Notes: a model not told the origin generated them from the letters alone. Counted from the stretch's first letter, positions 45,518 through 54,885 are shown. The stretch is DNA of 64,000 bases from DATFVJ01 sp963712955 (GCA_963712955.1 CAVQKF010000004.1:496001-560000), one strand, 5' to 3'. Translations and numbers: made by a program.

Positions 45518-45826
45518 TCAGGCGCAGCCGTCACCTCTCCAGGGCGCCGTCCCGAGCGCGCGGTAGGCGCGCCAGAACACGGCCGTCTGCTCCGCGGCGC
45601 CCGCGTACCCGAACCCTCTCCCGCCGAACGCGGCGTAGGTCGCGGCCATGAACCCATACAGGCCCCACGCACCCGAGTAGGGGTTGCGTGCCTGGGCGTT
45701 CCCTGACGACTCGTGGGCGATGACGCACTGCTGGAACGAGCCCGCACTCGCTCCGGCGGGAACGGCCGTGAATACAGCCGCCGCCACTAGCGCGGCAGCC
45801 GACAGTAGACCTAGAATGCTCCGCAC
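45518..45826 (-). CDS. Small secreted lysozyme-like (resuscitation-factor/transglycosylase-like) protein
   Basis: A 102-residue secreted protein. A signal peptide (LLSAAALVAAAVFTAVPAGASA) is followed by one compact domain: QQCVIAHESSGNAQARNPYSG, with the putative catalytic Glu in HESSGN, then AWGLYGFMAATYAAFGG. This matches the start and core of transglycosylase/Rpf-like folds that cut peptidoglycan, in nearly minimal size. No LysM or other wall-binding domain is present. GTG start at 45826; the gene ends at a clear terminator. Confidence 0.78.
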   Translation of the reverse strand: MRSILGLLSAAALVAAAVFTAVPAGASAGSFQQCVIAHESSGNAQARNPYSGAWGLYGFMAATYAAFGGRGFGYAGAAEQTAVFWRAYRALGTAPWRGDGCA

Positions 45827-46129
45827 AGGATCTTCCTCTTTCCATTGGCTTGGGTGGGGGGTGACTCCTGCGCGAGGGCCGTCACGGTAGCCGCCGAGGC
45901 GGCCCTTTTGACGCGCAAGAAGGTCTACACGCTACGGGCAGGCGGGGGCAGGTGTCAAGGGGGGCTGCCTCTGCCGGCGCCGCCCGCGAAGAGATCTCGC
46001 GCCGGTCAGGAGGTTGCGGTGGACTTCCGCTCTGCCTTGATCGCTGGGGAGTGTAGTGGGGAGTCCAGCCCTCCCGAAAACCACCTGTCCGTGCACGTCC
46101 GCACGTGTCTGGGGATGCTTTGGAAGCTC

Positions 46130-47584
46130 TCAGAGGGGGATGTTGCCGTGCGCGCCGCGCATCGGGAGCGCGTCCGCGATCGCACGCGCGAGCGCCTGCC
46201 TGGTCTGGCCCGGCTGGACCACCTCGTCGACCACGCCCAGGTCGCGGGCACGTTGCAGGCCGCCCGCCACCTTCTCGTGCTGCGCGGCGAGTTCGGCCTC
46301 CACCTCGTGCCTGTGCTCCTCAGGTACCTCGGCGAGGCGGCGCCGATGCAGGATACGTACCGCAGCGATGGCGCCCATCACGGCGACCTCCGCGGTCGGC
46401 CAGGCGAAGACGCGTGTCGCGCCAAGCGCCCGTGAGTTCATCGCGATGTAGGCACCGCCGTACGCCTTCCGCGTGACCAGCGTGACCCTTGGCACCGATG
46501 CTTCTGCGAATGCGTGCAGCAGCTTCGCGCCACGGCGAACCACTCCGTCCCACTCCTGGCCAACCCCGGGCAGATAGCCCGGCACGTCGACGACCACTAC
46601 GAGCGGGACCCCGAAGGCGTCGCACATCCGCACGAACCGCGCGGCCTTCTCCGCCGAAGTGGCGTCGAGGCAGCCGCCGAGCCGCATCGGATTGTTGGCG
46701 ATCACTCCTATGGTGCGCCCGGCCAGGCGGCCGAGCGAGGTCACCAGGTTCGGCGCCCACTTCGCGTGCAGTTCGAGGCCCGGCTCATCAAGCAGCCCGT
46801 TCACCAACGGGTGCACGTCGTATGCACGGCGAGGTGAATCAGGCAGCAGGGCAGCGAGGTCGGTTCCGCCCGCGCGGGCGGTGTTCACCATTCCCTGGTC
46901 ACCGAGCAACGCGCCAAGCCGGCGGGCCTGGGCCAGCGCCTCCGCGTCGGTCTCGGTCACCACGTGCACCACGCCGGACCGGCGGCTGTGCGGCTCCGGA
47001 CCGCCGAGCCGTGCCATGTCCACGTCCTCACCCGTCACGCTACGCACCACGTCAGGCCCGGTCACGAAGATCCGGCCCTGCCCGGAAAGGATCACGACAT
47101 CGGTGAGCGCTGGGCCGTACGCCGCGCCCCCTGCCGCCGCGCCGAGCACCACGGAGATCTGCGGCACGACGCCGGACGCCCTCGTCATCGCGGCGAACAC
47201 GGTGCCGACGGCGTGCAGGCTCTCCACTCCCTCTGCCAGCCGTGCGCCGCCGGAGTGCCACAGGCCGATCACAGGAACGCCCTGCGCGACCGCCGTGTCG
47301 TAGGCGCGGCAAATCGCGGCGCAGCCCGCGCTGCCCATGGCACCGCCCTGCACCCGCGGGTCACTCGCGAAGGCCACCGCCCGCGCGCCGCCGATTCGGC
47401 CGGTGCCTGCGAGCACACCGCAGTCATCGCGCGGGGTGATCTCCATGAGCGTGCCCTCGTCGAACAACGCGGCGAGGCGCACCCGCGGGTCGCGCGTCAG
47501 GCGCGGCGCGGGTGCGGCGGCGCCCGGCTGGCCAGGGCCGGCCGGGCCGATCACTGCAGGCGCGGGTTTGTAGCGGACGGTCAC
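46130..47584 (-). CDS. accD: Acyl-CoA carboxylase carboxyltransferase (beta) subunit
   Basis: A 484-residue carboxyltransferase of the biotin-dependent acyl-CoA carboxylase type, moving CO2 from biotin to acetyl- or propionyl-CoA. The N-terminal half has AVAFASDPRVQGGAMGSAG, LWHSGGARLAEGVESL and GAAAGGAAYGPALTD (oxyanion Gly-rich loop); the C-terminal half has ANNPMRLGG, DVPGYLPGVGQEWDG and KAYGGAYIAMNS. GTG 47584 has AGAGGAGA seven bases upstream. It is the last gene of the fab operon, an arrangement comparable to mycobacterial accD6. Biotin carboxylase and carrier subunits are not in this window. Confidence 0.9.
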   Translation of the reverse strand: MTVRYKPAPAVIGPAGPGQPGAAAPAPRLTRDPRVRLAALFDEGTLMEITPRDDCGVLAGTGRIGGARAVAFASDPRVQGGAMGSAGCAAICRAYDTAVAQGVPVIGLWHSGGARLAEGVESLHAVGTVFAAMTRASGVVPQISVVLGAAAGGAAYGPALTDVVILSGQGRIFVTGPDVVRSVTGEDVDMARLGGPEPHSRRSGVVHVVTETDAEALAQARRLGALLGDQGMVNTARAGGTDLAALLPDSPRRAYDVHPLVNGLLDEPGLELHAKWAPNLVTSLGRLAGRTIGVIANNPMRLGGCLDATSAEKAARFVRMCDAFGVPLVVVVDVPGYLPGVGQEWDGVVRRGAKLLHAFAEASVPRVTLVTRKAYGGAYIAMNSRALGATRVFAWPTAEVAVMGAIAAVRILHRRRLAEVPEEHRHEVEAELAAQHEKVAGGLQRARDLGVVDEVVQPGQTRQALARAIADALPMRGAHGNIPL

Positions 47585-47682
47585 GGTGTCTCCTCTGGCT
47601 AATGCCCGGTCGGGCCGTGTGGGCCACGTGAGGCGCGTCAAAGACCGTCAGCGCCGGGTCTGCGGGCGCTCTGATGCCGCGG

Positions 47683-48927
47683 TCAGGCCGTGGTAAATAC
47701 GAGGGCAACGTTGTGGCCACCGAATCCGAACGAGTTGTTCAGCACGGCCGCAGGTCCCTGCCCGCCGTAATGAAGCGGGCGCGGCTCGGTCGCGATGTCG
47801 ACGCCCGCGGCGGCGATCTCGTCGTCGAGATCATCAACGTTGATGGTGGGGGGTGCGATGGAGTCGCGCAGTGCGCAAATGGCAGCCACAGACTCCAGGG
47901 CGCCCGCGCCCCCGATCAGGTGGCCGGTCATCGACTTGGTGCCAGAGACGACTGCGTCGCCTATCAGCCGCTTGATGGCGAGTACCTCTGGAACGTCACC
48001 TGCCGGCGTCGAGGTCGCGTGCGCGTTGATGTGCACGACCTGCTCCGGCGCCACCCCGGCGTCGGCGAGGGCTCTGCGCATGGCCATGGCGGCGCCGGCG
48101 CCGTCGGGCTCGGGCTGTGCGATGTGGTGGGCGTCCGCCGAGTAGCCCGCGCCCGCCGCGACCGCGATCACCTGGGCGCCGCGCCGTGCGGCGTGCTCGG
48201 CAGATTCGAGCACGATCGCGGCCGCACCCTCCCCGAGGACGAAACCGTCCCTGCCCTTGTCGAACGGCCGCGACGCCCGCTCCGGCTCGTCGTTGCGGGT
48301 GGACAGCGCGCGCATCGAGCAGAACGACGCGACGTGCAGGGCGTGGATCGGCGACTCGGTCCCGCCCGCCATGACCACGTCGGCGCGTCCGGAACGGATC
48401 ATCTCGATCCCGTATCCGATGGCCTCCGCCCCGGACGAGCACGCGCTCGCCGGCGCGTGCGCGCCGGCACGTGCGCCAAGTTCCAGGCTGATCCAGCCAG
48501 CGGAGCCGTTCGGCATCAGCATCGGGACGGTGAAAGGCGAGAGCCGCTGCCAGCCCTTCTCCCTGAGAATGTCCCAGCCTTCCAGCGCGGTGATCAGGCC
48601 ACCGACTCCGCTCGAGAACGCCACGCCGAGCCGGTCGGGATCTGCCGTCGGCGCGCCGGCATCGTCCCACGCCTCCCGCGCCGCGACGACGGCGAACTGT
48701 TCACAGCGGTCCATCCGGCGGGCCGTCACGCGGCCAAGCACCGCCGCCGGGTCGACGGCTGCCCTGGCCGCGATCTGGGCAGGCAGATCTGTCACCCACG
48801 CGTCGGTGAGCCGCTGTACCCCGGATCTGCCCGCGAGGATCGCCGACCAGGTCGACGGCGCGTCCCCGCCGAGTGGAGTGGTCGCGCCGAGCCCGGTCAC
48901 TACGACGCTGACCTGGTCTCTTGCCAC
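47683..48927 (-). CDS. fabF: Beta-ketoacyl-ACP synthase II
   Basis: A 414-residue condensing enzyme that elongates acyl chains on ACP with malonyl-ACP. The active-site Cys163 lies in PASACSSGAEAIG, followed by the two His motifs HINAHATSTPAGD and, with the conserved Lys, GTKSMTGHLIGGAG; the C-terminus has NNSFGFGGHN. GTG 48927 with GAGGGAG upstream is preferred to the earlier frame start. It sits between acpP and accD. Confidence 0.95.
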   Translation of the reverse strand: MARDQVSVVVTGLGATTPLGGDAPSTWSAILAGRSGVQRLTDAWVTDLPAQIAARAAVDPAAVLGRVTARRMDRCEQFAVVAAREAWDDAGAPTADPDRLGVAFSSGVGGLITALEGWDILREKGWQRLSPFTVPMLMPNGSAGWISLELGARAGAHAPASACSSGAEAIGYGIEMIRSGRADVVMAGGTESPIHALHVASFCSMRALSTRNDEPERASRPFDKGRDGFVLGEGAAAIVLESAEHAARRGAQVIAVAAGAGYSADAHHIAQPEPDGAGAAMAMRRALADAGVAPEQVVHINAHATSTPAGDVPEVLAIKRLIGDAVVSGTKSMTGHLIGGAGALESVAAICALRDSIAPPTINVDDLDDEIAAAGVDIATEPRPLHYGGQGPAAVLNNSFGFGGHNVALVFTTA

Positions 48928-48992
48928 TGCTGATCGCTCCCTCTTGTAGTCCTGACGAGATCGCCGCACTGCTGGCGCGGGTACCGGCCCTG

Positions 48993-49247
48993 TCAGGCCG
49001 ACACGGCCGACTGCTGCACGTAGCTGACGACGTCCTGAACGGTCCTGAGGTTCTTCAACTCCTCGTCTGGGATCTCCACGCCGAACTTGTCCTGCGCGGC
49101 GACCGCGATCTCGACCATGGACAGCGAATCGATGTCGAGGTCATCGAAGAAGTTCTTGCCAGGGGTTACCTCGTCGGCCGGCACTCCAGCGATCTCGTCG
49201 ATGATCTCGCCGAGGCCCTCAAGAATTTCCTGCTCGGTCATCGCCAT
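48993..49247 (-). CDS. acpP: Acyl carrier protein
   Basis: An 84-residue acidic carrier protein. Ser41 in the DSL motif (DDLDIDSLSMVEI) takes the phosphopantetheine arm that carries growing fatty acyl chains. AGGAG precedes the ATG. Length and position between fabH and fabF are canonical. Confidence 0.96.
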   Translation of the reverse strand: MAMTEQEILEGLGEIIDEIAGVPADEVTPGKNFFDDLDIDSLSMVEIAVAAQDKFGVEIPDEELKNLRTVQDVVSYVQQSAVSA

Positions 49248-49324
49248 GTTGCGTGTTCTCCTTCTCGTGATTGGTCATGAAACAACGTCTGCACCCGGTT
49301 GACCACGGTTGATCCGGTGAGCTG

Positions 49325-50290
49325 TCAGGGCATGATGATCACCTGGGCAGCGTAGGTCAATCCCGCACCGAAGCCGAGCACAAGCACGGGGGCTCCCGAG
49401 CCGATGTGCCCCTTCTCTGTCATCCTGGCGAGCGCGAGCGGTATCGACGCGGACGAGGTGTTCCCCGCCTCGACGATGTCATTGGCCACGATGATGTCCG
49501 GCACGCGAAGCTGCCGCGCGATCGCCTCCACGATGCGCAGGTTCGCCTGGTGCGGGACGAACGCGGCGAGCTGCGACGGTTCGACCCCGGCCCGCGCGCA
49601 GGCGGCCATGGCGACTGGGGCGAGCGTCGTCGTCGCCCAGCGGAAGACGCTCTGCCCCTCCTGGGCGATGAAGGACTCACGGCCCGAGATGCGGATCTTG
49701 TCCGCGTGCTCCCCCGCACTGCCCCACACCACGGGGCCGATCCCGGCGCCTTCGGCCGTGTCGGCGGCAGCCACCACCGCGGCGCCCGCGCCGTCGGCGA
49801 AGATGATGCACGTTGTCCGGTCGGTCCAGTCGATCCAATGGGACAGCTTCTCTGCGCCGATGACGAGCGCCGCCGTGGCAGATCCCGCGCGCACCGCGTC
49901 GCTGGCGCTCGCGAGCGCGTAGCAGAACCCGGCGCAGGCCGCGTTGACGTCATAGGCGCCTGGAGCGCGGATGCCGAGCCGGTGTGCGACCGTCGCGGAG
50001 GTGTTAGGTATCTGGGCTTCCTGCGTACATGTCGCGACGATGACCAGATCGATATCGCCCGCGGACAGCCCGCTCGCTGCGAGCGCCTTACCACCCGCTG
50101 CGACTGCCATGTCCGCCACGCTCTCATCGGGCCCGGCGATCCGCCGGCTTGCGATGCCGACACGGCTTCTGATCCATTCGTCGCTTGTCTCGAGCGTGGC
50201 GGAGAGATGGTCGTTGGTGACCACGTTGGCGGGCTGGTAACCACCGAACGCAAGGATCCGCGCGGCTGGGGCGCCAGCGGGTAGGTGCAT
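49325..50290 (-). CDS. fabH: Beta-ketoacyl-ACP synthase III
   Basis: A 321-residue enzyme that starts fatty-acid synthesis by condensing an acyl-CoA primer with malonyl-ACP. Catalytic Cys119 is in VNAACAGFCYAL, with His in FVPHQANLRIVEAIA and Asn in VEAGNTSSASIPLAL. ATG 50290 has AGAGGA six bases upstream, only 11 bases after the fabD stop, so the two are translationally linked. The primer (straight or branched) cannot be judged here. Confidence 0.95.
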   Translation of the reverse strand: MHLPAGAPAARILAFGGYQPANVVTNDHLSATLETSDEWIRSRVGIASRRIAGPDESVADMAVAAGGKALAASGLSAGDIDLVIVATCTQEAQIPNTSATVAHRLGIRAPGAYDVNAACAGFCYALASASDAVRAGSATAALVIGAEKLSHWIDWTDRTTCIIFADGAGAAVVAAADTAEGAGIGPVVWGSAGEHADKIRISGRESFIAQEGQSVFRWATTTLAPVAMAACARAGVEPSQLAAFVPHQANLRIVEAIARQLRVPDIIVANDIVEAGNTSSASIPLALARMTEKGHIGSGAPVLVLGFGAGLTYAAQVIIMP

Positions 50291-50301
50291 GTGGATTCCT
50301 C

Positions 50302-51498
50302 TCATTCGGCAGTCTCTGGCTGGAGTCTGACGATGGGCTGGCCGGCGTTGACCGGGTCGGCATCCTCGACAAGCCATTCCACGACATGACCCTCGCATGG
50401 TGCGAGCAAGGGATGCTTGCCGCCGCGAGCGTCGACGTAACCGAGTTCCGCGCCGACCGTCACCCGGCCGTTCAGCGCCGGGTCGTCGCGTGTCATGCCA
50501 ATGTCAGCGCGGAATGTGCCCGCGAGCGGCGCCACGAGCAGACGCCATTCCGGGGTGTGGGAGGCGGTGTTCACAGCGTGCGCGGCGACGAGGCTGCGCG
50601 CGGCATCAAGATCGCCGGGCGTCTTCAGCGCGAGCAGCGCTGCTCCGGGCAGCGCGCGCCTGGCCAGGCCGGTTAGGGTCCCCGCGGGTGGCAGCTCGAT
50701 GATGGCGCTCGCCCCGAGACCCGCCAGCGTCCGCATGCACGCATCCCAGCGGACTGGCTCGCTGACCTGGGCGACGATCCGGTCCAGCCATTCGCGGCCC
50801 GTGCGCACGGCGGCGCCGTCCCGGTTAGACAGCAGCGTGGTGCGCGGGTCGCTGACCGCGACGCCGTCGGCCTCGCGGCGCAGCGCACCTATGGCCGATG
50901 CCATGTGATGGGTATGGAACGCGCCGGCGACCTGCAGCGGGCGCAGCCTCGCGCCGCGAGGCGGGTCAGCGGCCAGCGCGGCAAGTTGCGCCGCGGTCCC
51001 TGCGGCGACGATCTGTCCCGGGCTGTTGATGTTCGCCGGGGTTAGGCCGTTCGCTTCGAGCGCGGCGAGCACGTCGGCCTCGGCGCCACCGAGTATCGCG
51101 GTCATGCCGGTCTGCTCGGTGGCCGCGGCACGGGCCATCGCCTCGCCGCGCACCCGGACGAGGCGCAGCGCGTCGTCCGGGCTGACCACGCCGGCGATGG
51201 CACCGGCAGCGAGTTCCCCGACGCTGTGCCCGCCGACGGCGCCCGATAGCCGCCATGCCTCATCGATGTGGCCGAACAGGGCGCCAGCCACGGCAAGCGC
51301 GGCCGCGACGAGCAAGGGCTGCGCCGTCGCTGTATCGCGGATTTCTTCCGCATCGCCGGTCGTGCCGGAGCGCACGAGGTCGCGGCCTGCGAGCTCGGAC
51401 CACGCGGCGAGCTGCTCGGGCACGCCAGGGAGCTCGAGCCACGGGGAGAGAAAGCCGGGGACCTGAGCGCCCTGGCCGGGAGCGACGATGACGAGCAT
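50302..51498 (-). CDS. fabD: Malonyl-CoA:ACP transacylase with a C-terminal biotinyl/lipoyl-like domain
   Basis: Residues 1-310 are FabD: APGQGAQVPGF, nucleophile Ser92 in GGHSVGELAAG, Arg in RVRGEAM, His195 in AGAFHTHHM. It loads malonate onto ACP. Residues about 318-394 form a hammerhead-like domain (LLVAPLAGTF, ELGYVDARGGKHPLLAP, HVVEWLVEDADPVNAGQPIV). It aligns with biotin carboxyl carrier proteins, but the EAMKM attachment motif reads DARGG, so the modified Lys is absent. Usual actinobacterial FabD is about 310 residues. ATG 51498 begins the operon's enzyme genes after the PucR-type gene. Confidence 0.9.
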   Translation of the reverse strand: MLVIVAPGQGAQVPGFLSPWLELPGVPEQLAAWSELAGRDLVRSGTTGDAEEIRDTATAQPLLVAAALAVAGALFGHIDEAWRLSGAVGGHSVGELAAGAIAGVVSPDDALRLVRVRGEAMARAAATEQTGMTAILGGAEADVLAALEANGLTPANINSPGQIVAAGTAAQLAALAADPPRGARLRPLQVAGAFHTHHMASAIGALRREADGVAVSDPRTTLLSNRDGAAVRTGREWLDRIVAQVSEPVRWDACMRTLAGLGASAIIELPPAGTLTGLARRALPGAALLALKTPGDLDAARSLVAAHAVNTASHTPEWRLLVAPLAGTFRADIGMTRDDPALNGRVTVGAELGYVDARGGKHPLLAPCEGHVVEWLVEDADPVNAGQPIVRLQPETAE

Positions 51499-51567
51499 TC
51501 TTCTACCTTGCCCTGTAGGACTCCGATATAAGAATGCAGAAGAGTACGAAGTTAGCTGCACAGACTA

Positions 51568-51582
51568 TGTAGACATCCTACA
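51568..51582. promoter_or_regulatory. Perfect palindrome upstream of fabD
   Basis: TGTAG and CTACA flank five bases at 51568-51582, overlapping the stop codon of the PucR-type regulator gene and about 70 bases before the fabD start. The position fits an operator or activator site for the fab operon. The intervening sequence is locally AT-rich, consistent with a promoter. Confidence 0.45.
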
Positions 51583-52837
51583 AAAGATGCGTCTTTGTGA
51601 CCGGTACGGGCGAGAAATGTGCCGCATCGGCCGTGTCCGCGAGGCGCTCCCTGGCCGGCCGCCGGGCCTCGAGCCGGCCTATCGTGACCGCGATCTGTAG
51701 CGCGAACGTGCCGCGGCCGTCGCCAGGCACGTGACCGGTCAATTCTGCGATCCGCCGCAGGCGGTAGCGGACGGTGTTGGGATGCACGAAGAGCAGCCTG
51801 GCGGTGGCCTCGAGCGACAGGCCCTGCTCCAGGTAGGCGGAAAGAGTGTCAAGCAGAGGTGAGCCACTGCGCAGGAGCGGTTCGTAGACCTCGCTGATGA
51901 GCTTGTGGCGCGCTTCTGAGTCGCCGTCGAGCGCGCGTTCGGGCAGCAGGTCGTCTGCGTCGACGGGCCGCGGTGCGTCCGGCCACCCGGGCGCGGCGCG
52001 CAGGCCGGCGAGGGCGACCCGCGCCGAGTGGGACGCCGACTGCAGGTCGGGCACGGCGGGACCGACGACCACCGGGCCACGGCCGAACCGGCCAGCGAAC
52101 TGCGCGGCCGCCTTAAGCGGATCGGACACGCCGCCGAGCAGCACGATCAGCCGGTGTCCCTGCACGCCCGCGAGCAGGTCATGGCGGGTTCTGCGGGCGT
52201 GTATCCGGAGTTCGTCGATGACCGCTTCTTGTTCGGTCTCGTCGGTATGCCCGACCACGGCCACGACAGGTGAGGAGGACCATCGGAGGGCCGAGGTCCA
52301 CGAGTGCATGCTGTCGTCCACCTCGCCGTGGAGCACCTCATCTACCACGAGGGCCTCGAGCCGCGCGTCCCAGGCGCCGCGCGCCTCGGCGGCCCTGGCG
52401 TACACCTGGGCGGCGCCGAATGCCACCTCACGTGTGTACCGGAGCACGGCCTCGCGCAGTTCCACCTCGCCGCCCGGTGCGGCAAGATCTTCGACCTGCG
52501 CCTCCACCACGTCGATAACGACGCGCACCATCTCCACGGTCTGCTGCAGCGTCACGGCGCGGGTCAGCTCACGCGGCGCCGTGCCGAACACCTCACCGGT
52601 GACGGCTGGCCGGTTCTTCTCCGGATGCTTGATCCAGTCGACAAAAGCCGCCACTCCGGCCTGGGCGACCAGCCCGATCCACGACCTGTTCTCCGCGGGC
52701 ATCGCGCGGAACCAGGGAAGCCGCTGGTCCATCGAGGCCACGGCCGCGGTGCCGAGGCTGCCCATGGACCGCTCGAGCCGCCGCACCGTCGCGGCGCTCA
52801 CCCTGCCGCCTGATCCCCGAGGAGGGTCGGCTCTCAT
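51578..52837 (-). CDS. fasR: PucR-family transcriptional regulator of fatty-acid synthesis (FasR-like)
   Basis: A 419-residue regulator. The C-terminal PucR helix-turn-helix is clear: LLDTLSAYLEQGLSLEATAR, then LFVHPNTVRYRLRRIAELTG. The N-terminal and middle parts are helical with a GGDEF-like regulatory core (VAVVGHTDETEQ, LLGGVS). Proteins of this type directly upstream of fabD activate fatty-acid genes in Streptomyces (FasR); equivalence here is inferred from position and domain. ATG 52837 with GGTGG upstream was chosen; GTG 52846 is close and possible. Confidence 0.85.
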   Translation of the reverse strand: MRADPPRGSGGRVSAATVRRLERSMGSLGTAAVASMDQRLPWFRAMPAENRSWIGLVAQAGVAAFVDWIKHPEKNRPAVTGEVFGTAPRELTRAVTLQQTVEMVRVVIDVVEAQVEDLAAPGGEVELREAVLRYTREVAFGAAQVYARAAEARGAWDARLEALVVDEVLHGEVDDSMHSWTSALRWSSSPVVAVVGHTDETEQEAVIDELRIHARRTRHDLLAGVQGHRLIVLLGGVSDPLKAAAQFAGRFGRGPVVVGPAVPDLQSASHSARVALAGLRAAPGWPDAPRPVDADDLLPERALDGDSEARHKLISEVYEPLLRSGSPLLDTLSAYLEQGLSLEATARLLFVHPNTVRYRLRRIAELTGHVPGDGRGTFALQIAVTIGRLEARRPARERLADTADAAHFSPVPVTKTHLL

Positions 52838-53095
52838 TCCCGCCACCGTGCCACTTCGCCATTGTGCCCGGTCGCCGCCGCTGATGAGCGCTGTCATCAG
52901 GCCCTGATCATGAGGGCCTTGCGGCACGGCCCTGTCACAGCCCGCTCACACGGCCTGCTGACATGGTCCTTTGCGCAAGTAGCGGCCACACAGGGCAAGC
53001 TGCCCGGTAGAGTCCATTCCTGGCGTGCCGTAACCAGGTCACGGCCAAGCGGTGCGTAAACCTTCAGTTCCAGGTCGAGGGGCTACCGCAGCGAT

Positions 53096-54775
53096 ATGAA
53101 CGCTCCCGCACGCGCGGATGAGCACGGCCCTGACGCGAGCGGCAACGCCGGCCGGGCCGGCCAGCCCGGCCGGGGCGGCAAGACCAGACGGGCCGGCGAG
53201 CCGGTGAGGACCGGTCTGCCCGGCTGGCAAGGTCTCATCAGCGGCCTGGTCGTCGCCGCCGCGGTAACCGTCAGGCTCTGGCCGCTGCTCAGCGATCACA
53301 TGCTTGGCGGGCTGCTCGAGTATGACGACGGCGTGCATTACGACGCAGCTGTGCACCTGCTCGGCGGCCTGCTCCCGTACCGCGATTTCGTCTTCGTCCA
53401 GCCGCCAGGGATCCTCCTGCTGCTCGCGCCGTTCGCGGCCCTCGCCAGGCTGACAGGCGACCAGACGGCCATGACGGCGGCCAGGCTCGGGGTGATCCTG
53501 GTCGCGGCCCTCAACGTGTTCCTTCTCATGCGCCTCACCCGGCGGTCGGCGGGCAGGGTGGCGGCCGTCACGGCGGGCGCGACCTACGCGGTCTGGGGAG
53601 GCGCCGCGGCCGCGGAGCGCACCGTGCTGCTCGAGCCGCTGCTCAGCCTCGGCCTGCTCGGAGCGATGACGCTCCTCGACGCGCGCACCGCGGCCGGCGG
53701 GCGGCCCGCACCTGACGGGCGGCCCGCACCTGACGGGCGGCCAGCACCTGACGCGCGAAACAAGCACGTTTGGCGGCTGGCCATCGCCGGGGTTGTGCTC
53801 GGGCTGGCACTTACGGTGAAGGCCTGGGCGGTCGCGGACATCATGGTGCTGGCCGGGTGGCTGCTGTGGCGCTGGGGATGGCGCACCGCCGCCGTGTTGG
53901 CAGGCGCCGCGTTCGGCGTGGCTGCGGTGGTGTGCCTGCCGTTCTTCCTCGCTGCTCCCGGCGCGATGATTCACCAGGTCGTCGTTGATCAGTTTGGGCG
54001 CACCGAGCGGCTCACCTCGGATCCGGTGGTGTTCCTTCACGAGGTGGCCGGCGTGGGGCAGGTGTACGGCCGCGCCGGCGCGCCACCAGCGGCCGCCATC
54101 GTGGTCATCGCGCTTTTCCTGCTGGCCGTCCTCGTCACGCTGTGGCGGGGCCCGCGAATCTGGGCCGCGCTCGCGATCGCCTCGGTGGCGCTGGTCCTGC
54201 CGCAGCGCAGCTTTACCTACCACTACGTCGACTTCGCCGCCGCTGCGCTCGCCGCCTGCGTCGGCATCGCCGTCGCCGAGCTGCTCCGCGTCACGCGCCG
54301 GGCCTGCAGGCCGCTGGCGGCGGCAGCGGCAGTAGCCATGGCAGCCGCCCTCGCCGCGCTCGCCTGGCAGTCCGTGACCAACGACGTGGTTGGATCGCCA
54401 GTTCAGGCTGAGTTCAGCGAGTTCTTCGCGGCACACCCCTGCGCGTTCTCCGACTACCCTTCGCTGCTTGCCGCCGCGGATGCGGAGACCCGTCAGGTCC
54501 GGCTGCACTGCGCCAACCTCGTGGACTACACCGGAGCCGCGTTGGCCGTAGGTGACGGCAGTATGCTCATCCGGCTTGGCCATGGTGCCGGTAGCGGGCT
54601 CTACCGCTTTCCCGCCTGGCAGGCGCAGGTTCGCAGGGTGTTGGCGGTGAGCGACGGGGCGGTGCTCTCATGGCGCCCCGAGCGGTGGACGCCCGCGACG
54701 AGACTGTTCTTTCATCACCGCTTCCGCGAGTTGGCCCGTGTGGGGTTCTTCACACTGTGGGTCCCGCGCGCGTAG
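53096..54775 (+). CDS. GT-C fold glycosyltransferase-like membrane protein
   Basis: A 559-residue protein with a disordered N-terminus and about ten membrane helices. After helix one comes LEYDDGVHYDAAVHLLGGLL with adjacent Asp residues, matching the catalytic Asp-rich loop of GT39/ArnT-type enzymes, then DFVFVQPPGILLLLAPFA. Such enzymes move sugars from polyprenyl-phosphate carriers to proteins or wall polymers outside the membrane. A cytoplasmic loop holds a GRPAPD triplicate. The C-terminal about 150 residues are extracytoplasmic. Divergent from the fasR-like gene. Confidence 0.75.
   Translation: MNAPARADEHGPDASGNAGRAGQPGRGGKTRRAGEPVRTGLPGWQGLISGLVVAAAVTVRLWPLLSDHMLGGLLEYDDGVHYDAAVHLLGGLLPYRDFVFVQPPGILLLLAPFAALARLTGDQTAMTAARLGVILVAALNVFLLMRLTRRSAGRVAAVTAGATYAVWGGAAAAERTVLLEPLLSLGLLGAMTLLDARTAAGGRPAPDGRPAPDGRPAPDARNKHVWRLAIAGVVLGLALTVKAWAVADIMVLAGWLLWRWGWRTAAVLAGAAFGVAAVVCLPFFLAAPGAMIHQVVVDQFGRTERLTSDPVVFLHEVAGVGQVYGRAGAPPAAAIVVIALFLLAVLVTLWRGPRIWAALAIASVALVLPQRSFTYHYVDFAAAALAACVGIAVAELLRVTRRACRPLAAAAAVAMAAALAALAWQSVTNDVVGSPVQAEFSEFFAAHPCAFSDYPSLLAAADAETRQVRLHCANLVDYTGAALAVGDGSMLIRLGHGAGSGLYRFPAWQAQVRRVLAVSDGAVLSWRPERWTPATRLFFHHRFRELARVGFFTLWVPRA
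53699..53752. repeat. 18-bp tandem repeat, three copies, in the glycosyltransferase gene
   Basis: GGGCGGCCCGCACCTGAC occurs at 53699, 53717 and (with one change) 53735, encoding GRPAPD three times in a loop between membrane helices. Confidence 0.9.
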
Positions 54776-54885
54776 TCGCGGTGGGGTCAACGCCGTGCCG
54801 CGATTCCCACCCCCACCACCACGCGGCTCCTTCGGCTGTTGCCCCCAAGGACGCCTGCCGGCGCGATCCGGGCTAGTGTCATCGG

